A stretch of 33,824 bases of DNA from the NCBI RefSeq assembly GCF_032714475.1, contig NZ_JAWDKD010000034.1, forward strand, positions 1 to 33,824, read 5' to 3'. Numbering within the stretch: position 1 is the first letter of the stretch; the number at the start of each line of letters is the position of its first letter. The stretch is from Methanolapillus africanus. GTDB lineage: Archaea > Halobacteriota > Methanosarcinia > Methanosarcinales > Methanosarcinaceae. The notes beneath the pieces are model-generated. The model did not search any database, was not told the origin of the DNA, and was given only the letters and a program-made list of their open reading frames with translations. Shown in pieces: positions 33,699 to 33,824 of the stretch. The translations under genes and the position numbers were made by a program.

Positions 33699-33714
33699 GG
33701 GTCACGATAAGAAC
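33699..33714 (+). mobile_element. Possible left end of an insertion sequence
   Basis: GGGTCACGATAAGAAC lies 41 bases upstream of a transposase-like start codon, where an IS terminal repeat would be expected. The matching right end is outside the window, so the boundary is a guess. Confidence 0.35.
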
Positions 33715-33739
33715 AACCAAATAAATTGGTGTTCAAATC

Positions 33740-33824
33740 ATGATCATGCAGATGAAAAACAAATACATTTACCGTTCTAAAATTTCAGAATCCAAATTTC
33801 GGCAAATTGTGAAGCTTTTTGCCT
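33740..33824 (+). CDS. IS1595-family transposase, N-terminal fragment at window edge
   Basis: The last 85 bases encode 28 residues from ATG 33740: ...MKNKYIYRSKISESKFRQ... then IVKLFA, running off the window. The K-x-KY-x-RSKIS-E-KFR-(x)2-V-K-LFA pattern is the N-terminus of IS1595/IS1016-type transposases, whose next part would be a helix-turn-helix reading like a TGLNRNTV motif. The frame is too short for certainty. Several start codons (M1, M3, M5) are possible. It marks a mobile element immediately after the transporter operon. Confidence 0.65.
   Translation, partial: MIMQMKNKYIYRSKISESKFRQIVKLFA

Overview
The window looks like chromosomal DNA of a methanogenic archaeon of the Methanosarcinales. 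Evidence for this: an archaeal-type 5S rRNA end, an archaeal S-adenosylmethionine synthetase, an archaeal type II methionine aminopeptidase, archaeal RNase P protein 4, archaeal ribosomal protein S15, AT-rich TATA-type promoters, and a large S-layer protein with two DUF1608-type domains, a hallmark of Methanosarcina relatives. The small, AT-rich, loosely packed layout would fit Methanimicrococcus, but that genus call is an inference.

Layout from left to right. Positions 1-112 are the 3' part of a 5S rRNA. Positions 497-4250 hold a plus-strand run: two M24 metallopeptidases (a Xaa-Pro type and map), a DUF1805 protein, a DUF167 protein and an NrdG-like radical SAM activase. A gene-free stretch of nearly 1 kb precedes thiL (5221-6417) and the S-layer gene (6634-10434). 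A convergent HTH regulator, a solitary ABC substrate-binding lipoprotein and the minus-strand AdoMet synthetase follow. Positions 14866-17220 are the histidine cluster hisG-hisA-hisB. Then come a polyprenol/dolichol-kinase-like membrane protein (minus), a sodium:solute symporter (plus), a MATE exporter (minus), rps15 (plus), a YkgJ-type cysteine-cluster protein (minus), a 57-residue basic protein (plus), a core methionine-synthase-like protein (minus), two small membrane proteins (plus), and a minus-strand pair of an HPP membrane protein and RNase P protein 4.

The right end (28532-33636) is the most system-like part: a TrmB-family regulator is divergent from an RND/MMPL transporter, which is coupled by a 4-base overlap to an S-layer-like secreted protein. 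The spacer between regulator and transporter carries four copies of a TGTTAC-N7-GTAACA operator. The window closes inside the start of what looks like an IS1595-family transposase.

The main structure not explained by genes is a composite repeat, seen as two roughly 450-bp copies in opposite orientation, each between convergent genes (17261-17700 and 23691-24144). Each copy has two long hairpins flanking a core of 34-bp tandem units, with outer arms carrying CGCGCGTTATGGCGA. Single copies of the arm motif also occur between two other convergent gene pairs (13011 and 20985). A second unexplained item is a possible structured RNA at 24999-25071 with its own TATA box.
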